A DNA stretch of 64,000 nt. Source: an uncultured Candidatus Melainabacteria bacterium. Its GTDB lineage: Bacteria; Cyanobacteriota; Vampirovibrionia; Gastranaerophilales; Gastranaerophilaceae. Of the stretch, positions 24,808 to 33,287 are shown piece after piece (positions within the stretch are counted from its first letter, which is position 1; every line of letters starts with the position of its first letter). Made by a program: the position numbers and the translations under genes. The stretch is taken from positions 124,001 through 188,000 of the forward strand of contig CAKUZD010000003.1 of the NCBI GenBank assembly GCA_934718275.1, given 5' to 3'. The notes beneath the pieces are model-generated. The model saw only the letters and a program-made list of their open reading frames with translations. It had not been told where the DNA came from and made no database searches.

Positions 24808-26226
24808 ATGATAAATTTTGATTCTTTAATGTTAAAAAAATGGCTTGATGAAAATAAAGATTATATATCAGGAGCCAGAATTCAAAAAATTCAACAACCA
24901 ACAAGACGCGATTTTATATTTACCCTTAGAAATAAAGGAGAAACCGGAAAGTTTTATGTAAATATAAATCCACAATGTTATCATGTTTGTTTTATGAGTA
25001 AGGAAAATGAGCATAAAAGGATTATAGAAATACCAACTAAGCCACCAATGTTTTGTATGTTACTTCGTAAATATTTGGAGAATGCCCTTATTTCTAAAGT
25101 CGAACAACCACCTTATGAAAGAATTTTAGAATTTTACATTGAAACTTATAATGAATTATCAGAAAAAATTTATCTTTGTCTCGCAATTGAGTTGATGGGT
25201 AAATATTCAAATGTGATTTTGTATAGTTATGATACAAATTTGATTGTCGGGTGTGCTCATAATGTAGGTGCAGAAAAAAGTAGAGAGCGTGAAATGGCAG
25301 GAGGTTTGCCTTATGTATATCCTGCAGGTCGACCGAGAACTTGGTATTATAATGAAAATTCTTTAGCGAATATTTCAGCCGAAAATATCAATTCTGTAAT
25401 TGATGATTATTATGCTGAATGCATATACGAAGATAAAATTAAACGCTTGAAGGGGCAATATTCTCAGATAATTCAGGCAAAATTGAAAAAAGACAAGAAT
25501 TCTTTAAAAAAAATGGATTATAAATTGTCAAAAGAGTTGGATGGTGACAGATATAGATTGTTTGGTGATTTAATAATGGCTAATTTATATGTTGGTAAAG
25601 ATTATACGAAATTTATAAGAGTGTTTGATTACGAAAATAATAAAGAAATAAATATAGAGCTTGATGAAACTTGTACTCTAAAAGAAAATGCAAACAGGTT
25701 TTATAAGTTATATAATAAAGCAAAGACTTCAGTTGCCAAACTAACTGAATTGACAGCAGATTTGAAGGAAAATATTGAATATTATGAACAAATTCTATAT
25801 TCTATTGATATTGCGGACTCTGTACAAGAATTATCTGAAATAGGGCGAGAAATAGAGCCTAAAAAGAAAGAGAAAAAAGATGATAAATCTGCTGTTTTGC
25901 CAATGGAGGTAGAACTTGGCGGGTATAAAGTATTTGTTGGTAAAAATAACAGACAGAATGATTATATTGTTTCCAAATTGTCAAAGGATGAAGATTGGTG
26001 GTTTCATACAAAGGATTGTGCCGGTTCTCATGTATTATTAAAGTGTGCAAATCCTTCAGATGAATTGATTTTTGAATGTGCTAAACTTGCAAAGCAATAT
26101 TCAAAAGGAGCTTTATCTACAAAAATTGGCGTTATTTATACAAAAAGAAAGTTTCTTAAAAAGCCTCCAAAGTCTAACTTAGGTTATGTAACTTACAAAA
26201 ATGAACAAGAAATAATAATAGATTAG
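24808..26226 (+). CDS. rqcH: NFACT-family ribosome quality control protein RqcH
   Basis: A 472-residue homologue of RqcH/Rqc2/FbpA. The NFACT-N domain starts MINFDSLMLKKWLDENKDYI and includes RIQKIQQP and MLLRKYLENALI. A helical coiled-coil middle (~residues 200-330) follows, and the C-terminal NFACT-R domain has NDYIVSKLSKDEDWWFHTKD and GSHVLL. RqcH binds stalled 50S-peptidyl-tRNA complexes and recruits tRNA-Ala to add alanine tails. Two oddities: it is about 100 residues shorter than common RqcH, and the conserved Asp-Arg pair required for tailing reads Glu-Arg (QPPYERIL). The polymerase gene begins at the base after its stop. Confidence 0.85.
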   Translation: MINFDSLMLKKWLDENKDYISGARIQKIQQPTRRDFIFTLRNKGETGKFYVNINPQCYHVCFMSKENEHKRIIEIPTKPPMFCMLLRKYLENALISKVEQPPYERILEFYIETYNELSEKIYLCLAIELMGKYSNVILYSYDTNLIVGCAHNVGAEKSREREMAGGLPYVYPAGRPRTWYYNENSLANISAENINSVIDDYYAECIYEDKIKRLKGQYSQIIQAKLKKDKNSLKKMDYKLSKELDGDRYRLFGDLIMANLYVGKDYTKFIRVFDYENNKEINIELDETCTLKENANRFYKLYNKAKTSVAKLTELTADLKENIEYYEQILYSIDIADSVQELSEIGREIEPKKKEKKDDKSAVLPMEVELGGYKVFVGKNNRQNDYIVSKLSKDEDWWFHTKDCAGSHVLLKCANPSDELIFECAKLAKQYSKGALSTKIGVIYTKRKFLKKPPKSNLGYVTYKNEQEIIID

Positions 26227-27456
26227 ATGACTAAACCTTTTGACGAAATATTAAAAAAAGTTGAAGATATTGCTATGGTTCATAAAAATATAATAGCATT
26301 AGTTGATTGTGATTCTTTTTTTGTGTCTTGTGAACAAAAAATAAATCCTGAATTAAAAGGAAAACCTGTTTGTGTCATGTCCGGCAGGGGACAATGTGTT
26401 ATTTCTCGTTCAAAAGAGGCAAAAAGACTCGGAATAAGAATGGGAATGCCTTATTTTCAAATTGAAGGACAAATGAAAAAGGCAACTTTTATAAATGCAA
26501 ATCATGATTTGTATAGTCAAATTTCAGCTCAGGTTATGTCTGTATTGAAGCAATTTAGTCCCAAAGTTGAGGTTTATTCAATAGATGAGGCTTTTGTTGA
26601 TTTAACAGGACTAGAAAGGCTTTATAAAAAAAATTATTGGGAAATAGGGCAAATGATAAGAGAGGAAATTCTGAAACAACTTGATATTCCTGTTTCTATT
26701 GGAGTGAGTTCCTCAAAATCGCTTGCCAAACTAGCTTCGGATAAAGCAAAAATATCGGGAGAAGGTGTTTTTTTAGTTGAAACAAGAAAAATTTTACCGC
26801 TTCTTCAAAAAACAGGTATTGATGAAATTTGGGGAATAGGAAAAAATCTTTCTATATTACTTAGAAAAAATGGAATTCTCACAGCTTATGAATTGGTTTG
26901 TCAAGACGATGTTTGGTTGAATAAACAAATCGGTATCAATGGGCTTGAAATGAAACATGAATTATTAGGTGAGATGGTATCTCCCGTTTCAAATGAAGAA
27001 AAGTTGCCAAAATCTATTCAGAAAACAAGTGCACTAGCTAAATTTTCGTCAGATAAAAATTATTTGAAAAATTCTCTGAATTATCATATTCACAGGGCTT
27101 GTGTAAAATTGCGAAAAATTAATGCAAAATGTAAAGGGGTTAGTATATTTTTACGGACAAAAGATTTTAAAATTTTTTGTGAAAAAAAACTTTTAAATGC
27201 AAGTACTGATTTCGAGCTTGAAATTTCAGATATTGTTTTTGCGTTGTTGGATAAAATATATAATCCAAATATTATATATCGCAGTACAGGTGTGATTTTA
27301 GATACTTTTGTGAACAATGATGAAGCTCAGATGTCTTTGTTTACTGATATTGAAATTGATAATAAAAAAGAAAAATTGTCTAAATGTTTTGATAGATTAG
27401 AAGCTCGTTTTGGAAAAGATATAATACAAACAGGTTTTGTAAAAAAGGATGTATAA
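26227..27456 (+). CDS. Y-family DNA polymerase, UmuC/DinB-like
   Basis: A 409-residue translesion polymerase. The palm carries ALVDCDSFFVSCEQ (first metal aspartates) and YSIDEAFVDLTG (second Asp-Glu pair). The fingers block is GQCVISRSKEAKRLGIRMGMPYF, which is closer to UmuC than DinB. The thumb helix-hairpin-helix follows at ~residues 195-235 (GIDEIWGIGKNL) and the little finger completes the C-terminus. The start ATG directly abuts the rqcH stop codon, implying coupled translation. An alternative ATG lies 48 bases further at 26275. No umuD-like gene is adjacent. An intrinsic terminator follows. Role: bypass of damaged template bases. Confidence 0.9.
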   Translation: MTKPFDEILKKVEDIAMVHKNIIALVDCDSFFVSCEQKINPELKGKPVCVMSGRGQCVISRSKEAKRLGIRMGMPYFQIEGQMKKATFINANHDLYSQISAQVMSVLKQFSPKVEVYSIDEAFVDLTGLERLYKKNYWEIGQMIREEILKQLDIPVSIGVSSSKSLAKLASDKAKISGEGVFLVETRKILPLLQKTGIDEIWGIGKNLSILLRKNGILTAYELVCQDDVWLNKQIGINGLEMKHELLGEMVSPVSNEEKLPKSIQKTSALAKFSSDKNYLKNSLNYHIHRACVKLRKINAKCKGVSIFLRTKDFKIFCEKKLLNASTDFELEISDIVFALLDKIYNPNIIYRSTGVILDTFVNNDEAQMSLFTDIEIDNKKEKLSKCFDRLEARFGKDIIQTGFVKKDV

Positions 27457-27468
27457 ACTTTTCTAAAT

Positions 27469-27499
27469 AAAAACTCCCAAATTTTATTTGGGAGTTTTT
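27469..27499. terminator. Bidirectional intrinsic terminator
   Basis: Stem AAACTCCCAAAT/ATTTGGGAGTTT with loop TTT lies between the convergent polymerase and SLH genes. Confidence 0.88.
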
Positions 27500-27516
27500 A
27501 TTTATTATTTTGGATG

Positions 27517-28662
27517 TTATTCAAAAATCCAACCGTTTGTTAAATCAACTTTTACAGGTTTTAAAAGTTTTATGTAAACAGTTCCTTCCGGTTCTACATT
27601 CAATTTTTCACCTTTAAGTGTAGCTCTTACAAACTTCATAAACCAATTTCTGTGTTTTGTTACTTCTCCAACTCCGTTAAAAGATACAGTTTGGTCATTG
27701 TTTGTTGTTAATAATGAGTTGTCAAGAACAAGAACACCATTTCTAACAAACCATTTTCCTTTTCTAACGTCTAACAATTGTCCTTTTAGGGCAGAACCTT
27801 TGTATACAAGAATAAATTTATCTTTTGTTACATAGTTTTCAGGAGCAGAAGCTGAATATATATCTCCTGCTTCAGAAGTTTGAGAACTGATGTATTTTGT
27901 AAGTTTTACCGGAACAATAGAACCTGCGGGGATTACTCCAATGCTACCTTGAACAGTTGCATTTTCAACAACAAAACCTTCTCCTGTTTTCTTTCTCATA
28001 GCTTCTGCTAATTTTGCATTTGGGTTAAGTTTTGCTTGTTCCATCATTTCATAAAGAATAGCTGCAACTTCAGCTCTTGTTGCCGGTCTGTTTGCTTCTA
28101 TTTTTGCTTTATTTGCAGAAGGAATTGTTATAAGCATATTTAAAATTTCGGCTTTACCTGCAGGAATTACAAACCATTCAGGGACAGCGTTTACATCTGC
28201 AAATTTTTTAGACAACACTTCTTTAGCTTTGATTTCGCTAATTTGTTCTGTTGTTAATGCATTAACGGCTACAGAAATAGATTCTGCACGTGTAACGGTA
28301 TCATCCGGTCTGAAAGGTTGACCTTCAGGAGGACAAGAAATTAAGTCAAAATATAATGCTTTTTGAATAGCATCGTAGGCCCAAAATGTTGGGTCAATAT
28401 CAGTAAATTTTACAGGTTGTGCAACAGTAGTGTGTTCTTGACCTAAAGCTTTGATTGCCATTGATGCAAATTCTGCTCTGCTAACGTTTTCATCAGGTTT
28501 AAATGTTCCATCCGGATAGCCTACAATAACCCCTTTTTCTGTTAAAATTTCAATTTGTTTTGCTGCCCAATGGTTAGCTGCCACATCCGGATATGCTAAA
28601 GCAGGTACTACCATGAATAAAGTAACAAAGGCAGATAACATAATTTTTAATAAATTTTTCAT
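27517..28662 (-). CDS. SLH-domain envelope protein
   Basis: A 381-residue exported protein. The signal peptide is MKNLLKIMLSAFVTLFMVVPALA, split as a basic start, a hydrophobic core and an ALA cleavage site. S-layer homology repeats follow: YPDVAANHWAAKQIEILTEK with GYPDGTFKPDENVSRAEFA, then FTDIDPTFWAYDAI with FRPDDTVTRAES, and a third weaker unit. SLH domains bind peptidoglycan-linked polymers; in cyanobacteria and relatives they anchor outer-membrane porins. The C-terminal ~150 residues are beta-rich (IPAGSIVPVKLTKYISSQ; YKGSALKGQLLDV) and resemble the protein at 62959. It lacks a large porin barrel. AGGAGAG precedes the ATG. Confidence 0.9.
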   Translation of the reverse strand: MKNLLKIMLSAFVTLFMVVPALAYPDVAANHWAAKQIEILTEKGVIVGYPDGTFKPDENVSRAEFASMAIKALGQEHTTVAQPVKFTDIDPTFWAYDAIQKALYFDLISCPPEGQPFRPDDTVTRAESISVAVNALTTEQISEIKAKEVLSKKFADVNAVPEWFVIPAGKAEILNMLITIPSANKAKIEANRPATRAEVAAILYEMMEQAKLNPNAKLAEAMRKKTGEGFVVENATVQGSIGVIPAGSIVPVKLTKYISSQTSEAGDIYSASAPENYVTKDKFILVYKGSALKGQLLDVRKGKWFVRNGVLVLDNSLLTTNNDQTVSFNGVGEVTKHRNWFMKFVRATLKGEKLNVEPEGTVYIKLLKPVKVDLTNGWIFE

Positions 28663-28737
28663 ATCACTCTCCTATAATAACTAATTCCATTAATATGCTA
28701 CACATAAAAAATATTGTCGGCAATATTACTTAAAGTT

Positions 28738-28857
28738 ATGTTAATAAATAACAAAAAATTTTATTTGTGTTTTTTTAGTTGTATAAATTGTGCAAAAAAT
28801 GAAGCACATGAATGGATTAATGGTGTTATGTACTATCTGAATGAATTAAACAGATAA
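28738..28857 (+). CDS. Possible 39-residue small protein
   Basis: A short ORF in an otherwise empty 213-base gap, on the strand opposite its neighbours. It starts with a basic-hydrophobic stretch with Cys residues (NKKFYLCFFSCINC) and continues with an ordinary composition (EAHEWINGVMYYLNELNR). No clear ribosome site or promoter was found, so it may be chance. The same gap has a small dyad ATATTG-TCGG-CAATAT at 28711-28726. Confidence 0.18.
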   Translation: MLINNKKFYLCFFSCINCAKNEAHEWINGVMYYLNELNR

Positions 28858-28875
28858 GTTTATAAAACGTATTTA

Positions 28876-29502
28876 TTATGCAGTTTTGTTGATATGACCA
28901 TTGTTGCTTTGGTTTAAATCAGTTTTTTGTGCTTGTTTGTGCTCTTGTTTCTTTCCAAAAATCATATCCATTACAGGATGGAGGATTAATTGTGAAAGAA
29001 TTGGAGCGCATAAAGCAAGTATAAATACTGTTGAAACTATTGAACTTAATTCTTTAAGCCCTTTTCCATAGTGATAATCAGGGTTTGTGTGTAGTAAATG
29101 AGTTAGTTTTCGTCTTAAGTTTCTTTTTTGGGTTTTATCTGTTGCTGCATCAATTTTAGATTGAAATGAATCATATAAATCTATTTTTCGCTTGTTTTCA
29201 GGAGATTTTTTTGCTTGCCAATTACTCATTAATTTATAAACTTTGTTTTTTACAGGTTTAATAAAGCCGAGAAATAAACCTAAACAAAATGTTTGATATA
29301 ATAATTCTTTGGTTGCTGCATATTTTTTCGATTGTTCATTTGCATGTTTATCATAATAAATAAATGCAGGTCGACCTGCTGCTTTAAGGGTTGTCTCTAC
29401 CGCGATGGCGCAAACTGTATTTTGGGCAAAGTCTGCAGCATTTGGGTTGGCAAGAACTTTGCGAAGTCTTATTAAATTTTCCTGAGTAGGAGTAACTTTC
29501 AT
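28876..29502 (-). CDS. Membrane protein, paralogue of the next gene upstream
   Basis: A 208-residue protein of unrecognised family. It has hydrophobic segments near residues 65-85 and 150-175, a basic loop between (KKSPENKRKIDLYDSF; DKTQKRNLRRKL), and a Q/K/N-rich end. The first part, NTVCAIAVETTLKAAGRPA followed by KKYAATKELLYQTF, aligns with FTVMAIACGKGTVRPIL and RKYAALRELMTEF of the neighbouring pseudogene at 29504-30085, so the two are tandem paralogues. The genes are separated by one base. Likely inner-membrane; role unknown. Confidence 0.75.
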   Translation of the reverse strand: MKVTPTQENLIRLRKVLANPNAADFAQNTVCAIAVETTLKAAGRPAFIYYDKHANEQSKKYAATKELLYQTFCLGLFLGFIKPVKNKVYKLMSNWQAKKSPENKRKIDLYDSFQSKIDAATDKTQKRNLRRKLTHLLHTNPDYHYGKGLKELSSIVSTVFILALCAPILSQLILHPVMDMIFGKKQEHKQAQKTDLNQSNNGHINKTA

Positions 29503-29503
29503 A

Positions 29504-30085
29504 CTACACCTTCATTCCTGAATGCAAATATGCGGTCATTGAATATGTATTTGGCATTACAATATTTTTTTGTGGGAGAACCTTTCTATTCGTGACAGTA
29601 TTTGGTATGGGGTTTAATTGCTGTTTAGTTTCAGTCATACCTCCGTTGGGGTCATAGCTTGGCATAAGTTTTTTCATGACCGGAGGCATAAACATATTAC
29701 AAAATTGTGGTACAAGATAACCTGCTGCAGTACATATTCCAAGTAATGATAAAACTGCTTTGGTGTTTCTGTAAGATGTAGAACCTTTTTTGGCAATCAA
29801 TCCTGTCAAACTTTCTGCAACAAGTCCGGCACAAAGTGTCGTAGGAACTCCGATAAATTCGGTCATAAGTTCTCTGAGTGCAGCATATTTTCTAGCATCC
29901 GGTTTTTCTTTTTTGTCTGTAATACTTAAAATCGGTCTAACCGTACCTTTACCGCAAGCTATTGCCATTACGGTAAAAATTGGTTTATTATTTTCTCCCA
30001 ATTTGTTACAAATTTTTTGGATAAATGTCTAGTTTTTGGTTGCAGCTTCTGTAACTGCTTTACTGGTTGTTTGAGTAATTGTCAT
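29504..30085 (-). pseudogene. Paralogous membrane protein gene interrupted by an in-frame TAG
   Basis: The minus-strand frame is open for 194 codons from ATG 30085 to the stop at 29504 except for one TAG at 30029-30031 (codon 19). Before it the frame reads MTITQTTSKAVTEAATKN; after it TFIQKICNKLGENNKP leads into the paralogue-like body (FTVMAIACGKGT; RKYAALRELMTEF; hydrophobic segments near ADAGYLVPQF-type sequence). If translation started downstream it would need TTG 30001, which lacks a ribosome site. The simplest reading is a nonsense mutation in a tandem paralogue of the 28876 gene. TAG is an ordinary stop elsewhere in this window, so general recoding is unlikely. Translation from the internal TTG (165 residues) remains possible. 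Confidence 0.6.
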
Positions 30086-30176
30086 ATTTAATACGCTATC
30101 TGTATTAATTGTATTATTTACACCAATAACTCTATTACTTTAACAAAATTTTTCAACCCTATTGTTAAGAAATGTT

Positions 30177-31166
30177 TTACTTTTTATTATTTTCATATAA
30201 TTTAAATGGAACAGTTACTTTAACTCCGGAAGTCCTATCTTTTTCTATTAAATCTAATCCTTTTGCATCTCCATAATATTTTCGTAAAATTGCAATAATT
30301 TCTTTATACCCAAGCCCGGTGCCGTCAATATTTCTATCTCCAGTTCGGTGTCCATTCCCATCAAGAATTTTTTCTATATCTTCATTTTTTATAGGTTTTG
30401 TTCCATGGTTGGTCACAGTCATTGTGTATACTTCTTTCCCTAGGGCATTATGTGCTTCTGTTTTTGAAAACCTAACTGTTACGGGGTTACTTTCAGAATA
30501 TTTAATACTGTTTAAGATGATTTGTGATAAAATGTTGTATTGATCAAAAGCATTTCTTGTTACCAACGATTCGGTGTTTATATCAGATATAAACTCTATG
30601 TTGGTATTGTTATGGTTTCCAAACTTAGCTGCTTTTTTGAGTGTTTTTAAAATTTCGGGAAATGGGATTGTTTTATTTGGGTGTAATTTCCAACTTTCAA
30701 TTTTTCCCCACATGCCAACCATTTCTCTAACAGTGTGAAGTATTTGTCTGAAATTTTTATGTTGGTGTGATATATAACTGTTTTCATTACTATCTTTGGT
30801 TATGTAGTCTTTTAGTGCCGGATTTAATTCTAATTCAAATTTTGCGCCAATATTATTTATTAGCTCATGCCTAAATAGTCGTAATAAAGCATTGTCATTT
30901 TGATTATGTTCCGGTCTGCCTGCAATAAGAGAAAGTAAATGCGTTCTAAAATATTCTCCTGCTATGCTAAAAAACGAATCTTCATTATTGATGTTACTTA
31001 TTTTTTTTATATATTCATTATTTAATTTTTTTATTTGTTTTTGCGGGATAATTCCCTGAAAAGCAGGAATGCTAAAATTTTTTGTTGAATTCTGTTTGTT
31101 TTTTTGTGGTTCTTGATTTAATATTGAAAAATTGTGCGAAAAAACGATGTGGTTACTTAATTTCAT
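30177..31166 (-). CDS. Histidine-kinase-like ATPase
   Basis: About 329 residues. I placed the start at ATG 31166 (MKLSNHIVFS) with AAGGA 11 bases upstream rather than the longer 31226 frame, which lacks a site. The N-terminal ~40 residues are polar and contain IPAFQGIIPQ, a motif like those of 882 and 2404. The middle has a helical segment with HQHKNFRQILHTVREMVG that could be a dimerisation/phosphoacceptor helix. The C-terminal HATPase domain is clear: an N-box-like QIILNSIKYSESN, then ILDGNGHRTGDRNIDGTGLGYKEI (G1/G2 boxes) and SGVKVTVPF. No sensor or TM segment is visible. It may be a soluble kinase or an anti-sigma-like ATPase. Confidence 0.8.
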   Translation of the reverse strand: MKLSNHIVFSHNFSILNQEPQKNKQNSTKNFSIPAFQGIIPQKQIKKLNNEYIKKISNINNEDSFFSIAGEYFRTHLLSLIAGRPEHNQNDNALLRLFRHELINNIGAKFELELNPALKDYITKDSNENSYISHQHKNFRQILHTVREMVGMWGKIESWKLHPNKTIPFPEILKTLKKAAKFGNHNNTNIEFISDINTESLVTRNAFDQYNILSQIILNSIKYSESNPVTVRFSKTEAHNALGKEVYTMTVTNHGTKPIKNEDIEKILDGNGHRTGDRNIDGTGLGYKEIIAILRKYYGDAKGLDLIEKDRTSGVKVTVPFKLYENNKK

Positions 31167-31272
31167 AATTAGATTATTCCTTGGCGTAAATGTCAAACTA
31201 CTACAGGTATAGTGTAAATCCAACATGATGTTTTTTCAATACAATGTAAAAAAGTTTTAATAAAAGTAGCCG

Positions 31273-31304
31273 GTTGTAAAAGAACACTTCGTTTGATGAT
31301 TTTG
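31273..31304. repeat. Repeat block upstream of the ADP-ribosyltransferase-like gene
   Basis: GTTGTAAAAGAACAC followed by GTTTGATGATTTTG. The same two blocks recur in swapped order downstream of that gene at 32226-32253. Confidence 0.4.
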
Positions 31305-31437
31305 AACAGCGAGTTTGAGTATTAAAAATATATTTAAAGCAATTAGTTAATATATTGAAACAAATTACGCAATTTTTGAAAAGAAAAATACTTTATTAAG
31401 ATGTAATAAATAAATACTTTTTAGGGGAAAGAACTTA

Positions 31438-32109
31438 ATGATTAATTTTGAAAATTTATATTATAAAGCAATAAAACGGTATTGTAGCTCAGCATCTTGT
31501 CCATTAAAACAATTTATCGTTAAAGCTGATAATAACTTAAGCCCTCTTTCTAAAGATGAAGTTGTAATTTCTAAAGCAATAAAAAAAGAACATAGTCAAC
31601 ATCATTATTTACAAAATATAAATCATTCAGAAATATTAAATAAAAATGTTATTGATGAAAAAGCATTAAAAAAAATAGATGATGAATTTTTAGAAATTGC
31701 ACCAATGCCTGAAGAATCTATTTTTTATAGAGGCATTGGAAAACTCTTAAATAACCCGAAAACATTAGAATATGATATTATTGATAAAGCGAATATTGGA
31801 GATATAATTCAGCCATTTCCTGGCTATGCTTACACTGCAACAAAGAATAATTATACTTTTGCTAGTAGATACGCTTGGACAGGAGATCCTAATGAAGCTA
31901 AAGCTATGTTATTAGAAATTCATACACCCAAAGGGGCTAAAATATCGGTAAATAGAGAGCATGGTGGCGAGGGAGTATTTCCTCGAAATGCAAAATATCG
32001 AGTTATTTCAAAAGCAAATGTTAATGTAAAAAATCATCCTATGTTAGTTGAAGACTGTGGTGAAACATTCCCTAGACAACATATTATTTTAGAATATATT
32101 CCTGAATAA
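31438..32109 (+). CDS. ADP-ribosyltransferase-like protein (R-S-E class)
   Basis: A 223-residue protein with the layout of an exoenzyme-type mono-ADP-ribosyltransferase. Arg98 lies in ESIFYRGIGKLL (first strand). The GYAYTATKNNYTFASRYAW block near residue 130 stands in for the STS motif. MLLEIHTPKGAKISV follows, and GGEGVFPRNAKYRVI carries Glu178, aligned with the catalytic glutamate of the ExE turn, although the first Glu of ExE is Gly here. These enzymes move ADP-ribose from NAD+ to protein (or nucleic acid) targets as toxins, effectors or phage modifiers. There is no signal peptide. AGGGGAAAG precedes the ATG. No immunity gene or macrodomain is adjacent; flanking DNA carries repeats. Fold call by motif reading, without search. 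Confidence 0.6.
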   Translation: MINFENLYYKAIKRYCSSASCPLKQFIVKADNNLSPLSKDEVVISKAIKKEHSQHHYLQNINHSEILNKNVIDEKALKKIDDEFLEIAPMPEESIFYRGIGKLLNNPKTLEYDIIDKANIGDIIQPFPGYAYTATKNNYTFASRYAWTGDPNEAKAMLLEIHTPKGAKISVNREHGGEGVFPRNAKYRVISKANVNVKNHPMLVEDCGETFPRQHIILEYIPE

Positions 32110-32492
32110 ATATATTATTCTTTAAAATAAGATTTTGTATTCCCTTTAACAGGTTAAAAACATTCAAACCACTCATTAAAATACAACAAACTACAAAATT
32201 ACTTGCGGGATGTAAAATGACAGTTGGTTTGATTATTTTGGGTAAAAGAACACAAATTCTTTCATCAACACATACGATATAATCTAGTAAAATACCCAAC
32301 TTCTCTAAATAATCATTCTAACCGTTCAACCTAAAAATGTTTAATTTGACCGTTTTGGTATACGGATAGATTGATTATTTCCTACCCCTCAAATGCCGAT
32401 ATATTGCTAACTTTCCCAAATAATACTTCTATCCGTTCAAACCAAACTGGTCGTTAAAATACAGCAGAAAAGCAACATTTTTTGGGAAAACT
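32110..32492. repeat. Gene-free stretch with degenerate repeats
   Basis: No convincing gene. A 38-base unit occurs at 32298-32335 and 32409-32446 with 30 of 38 positions identical (core CCGTTCAA). Related fragments (ATTCAAACCA; GTTAAAATACAGCAG against ATTAAAATACAACAA) lie at about 32160-32190 and 32453-32467. The GTTTGATTATTTTG and GGTAAAAGAACAC blocks at 32226-32253 match the region upstream of the ADP-ribosyltransferase-like gene. Confidence 0.5.
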
Positions 32493-32518
32493 AAAAAGAC
32501 TTCCTTGCGGAAGTCTTT
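32493..32518 (-). terminator. Terminator of the tRNA cluster
   Basis: Stem AAAGACTTCC/GGAAGTCTTT with a 4-base loop and U-rich tail on the minus strand, seven bases after tRNA-Tyr. Confidence 0.85.
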
Positions 32519-32524
32519 AAAAAA

Positions 32525-32610
<86 letters not shown>

Positions 32611-32631
32611 ATATTTAATTATCAATAAATT

Positions 32632-32703
32632 TGCCTTTGACGGGATTTGAACCCGTGGCCTCTCCCTTACCAAGGGAGTGCGCTACCCCTGCGCCACAAA
32701 GGC
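32632..32703 (-). tRNA. tRNA-Thr (GGT)
   Basis: 72 bases without encoded CCA. Acceptor GCCTTTG/CAAAGGC, anticodon stem CTCCC/GGGAG around loop TTGGTAA (anticodon GGT), T-loop TTCAAAT. Confidence 0.93.
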
Positions 32704-32765
32704 TAATGTCACAAGGAGCTATATCATAAAAGGGAATACTCTAGCCCTCATATTTTCAGAAAAAA

Positions 32766-32837
32766 TGCCGACTATAGGAATCGAACCTACAACCTACGGT
32801 TTACAAAACCGTTGCTCTACCATTGAGCCAAGTCGGC
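32766..32837 (-). tRNA. tRNA-Thr (TGT)
   Basis: 72 bases without encoded CCA. Acceptor GCCGACT/AGTCGGC, anticodon TGT in loop TTTGTAA, T-loop TTCGATT. First gene of the cluster and directly behind a strong promoter. Confidence 0.93.
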
Positions 32838-32851
32838 TAGCTACAGTTACT

Positions 32852-32880
32852 ATTGTATAGTGAAAATATTTAAATGTCAA
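32852..32880 (-). promoter_or_regulatory. Promoter of the Thr-Thr-Tyr tRNA cluster
   Basis: Perfect -35 TTGACA (32875-32880), 17-base spacer and -10 TACAAT (32852-32857) on the minus strand, 15 bases before the first tRNA. Confidence 0.85.
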
Positions 32881-32942
32881 GAGTTTCTTTTTGTTTTTTT
32901 GTATATAATTGTTTTAGTAGATAAAATAAGGGGAAATAAGGG

Positions 32943-33284
32943 ATGTATAAATTTTTTGTTCCAATAATAATGCTAACAATTTCAAATATTTTCATGACTT
33001 TTGCATGGTATGGACACTTAAAACATAAGTCAACTGTTTTGTGGATTGTGATTTTAATTAGTTGGGGGATAGCATTTTTTGAATATTGTTTTCAAGTTCC
33101 TGCAAACAGGATTGGTAGTGATGTATATTCTGCCGCGCAACTTAAAACAATACAAGAAATCATAACTCTTATAGTTTTTAGTTTCTTTTCGGTTTTATAC
33201 TTGAAAGAAGAATTTAAGTGGAATTATTTGGTAGGATTTATATTTATAATTTTTGCAGCATTTTTTATTTTCAAGAAATGGTAA
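32943..33284 (+). CDS. DUF486-family small membrane protein
   Basis: A 113-residue protein with four hydrophobic segments and very short loops. The blocks SNIFMTFAWYGHLKH, SWGIAFFEYCFQVPANRIG and AQLKTIQEIITL match the DUF486 family, a small branch related to drug/metabolite transporters. The function of the family is not established. AGGGGAAATAAGGG precedes the ATG. It converges with the glycosyltransferase gene, whose end is four bases away. Confidence 0.88.
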   Translation: MYKFFVPIIMLTISNIFMTFAWYGHLKHKSTVLWIVILISWGIAFFEYCFQVPANRIGSDVYSAAQLKTIQEIITLIVFSFFSVLYLKEEFKWNYLVGFIFIIFAAFFIFKKW

Positions 33285-33287
33285 ATA

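Noticed and set aside
32298..32446. CRISPR-like repeats
   Set aside because: Only two clear units, 79% identical, with no regular spacers and no cas genes.
32678..32860. 60-codon ORF across the tRNA-Thr region (contains GIEPTTYGLQNRCST)
   Set aside because: It is read antisense through the tRNA genes, a common spurious product of tRNA sequence.
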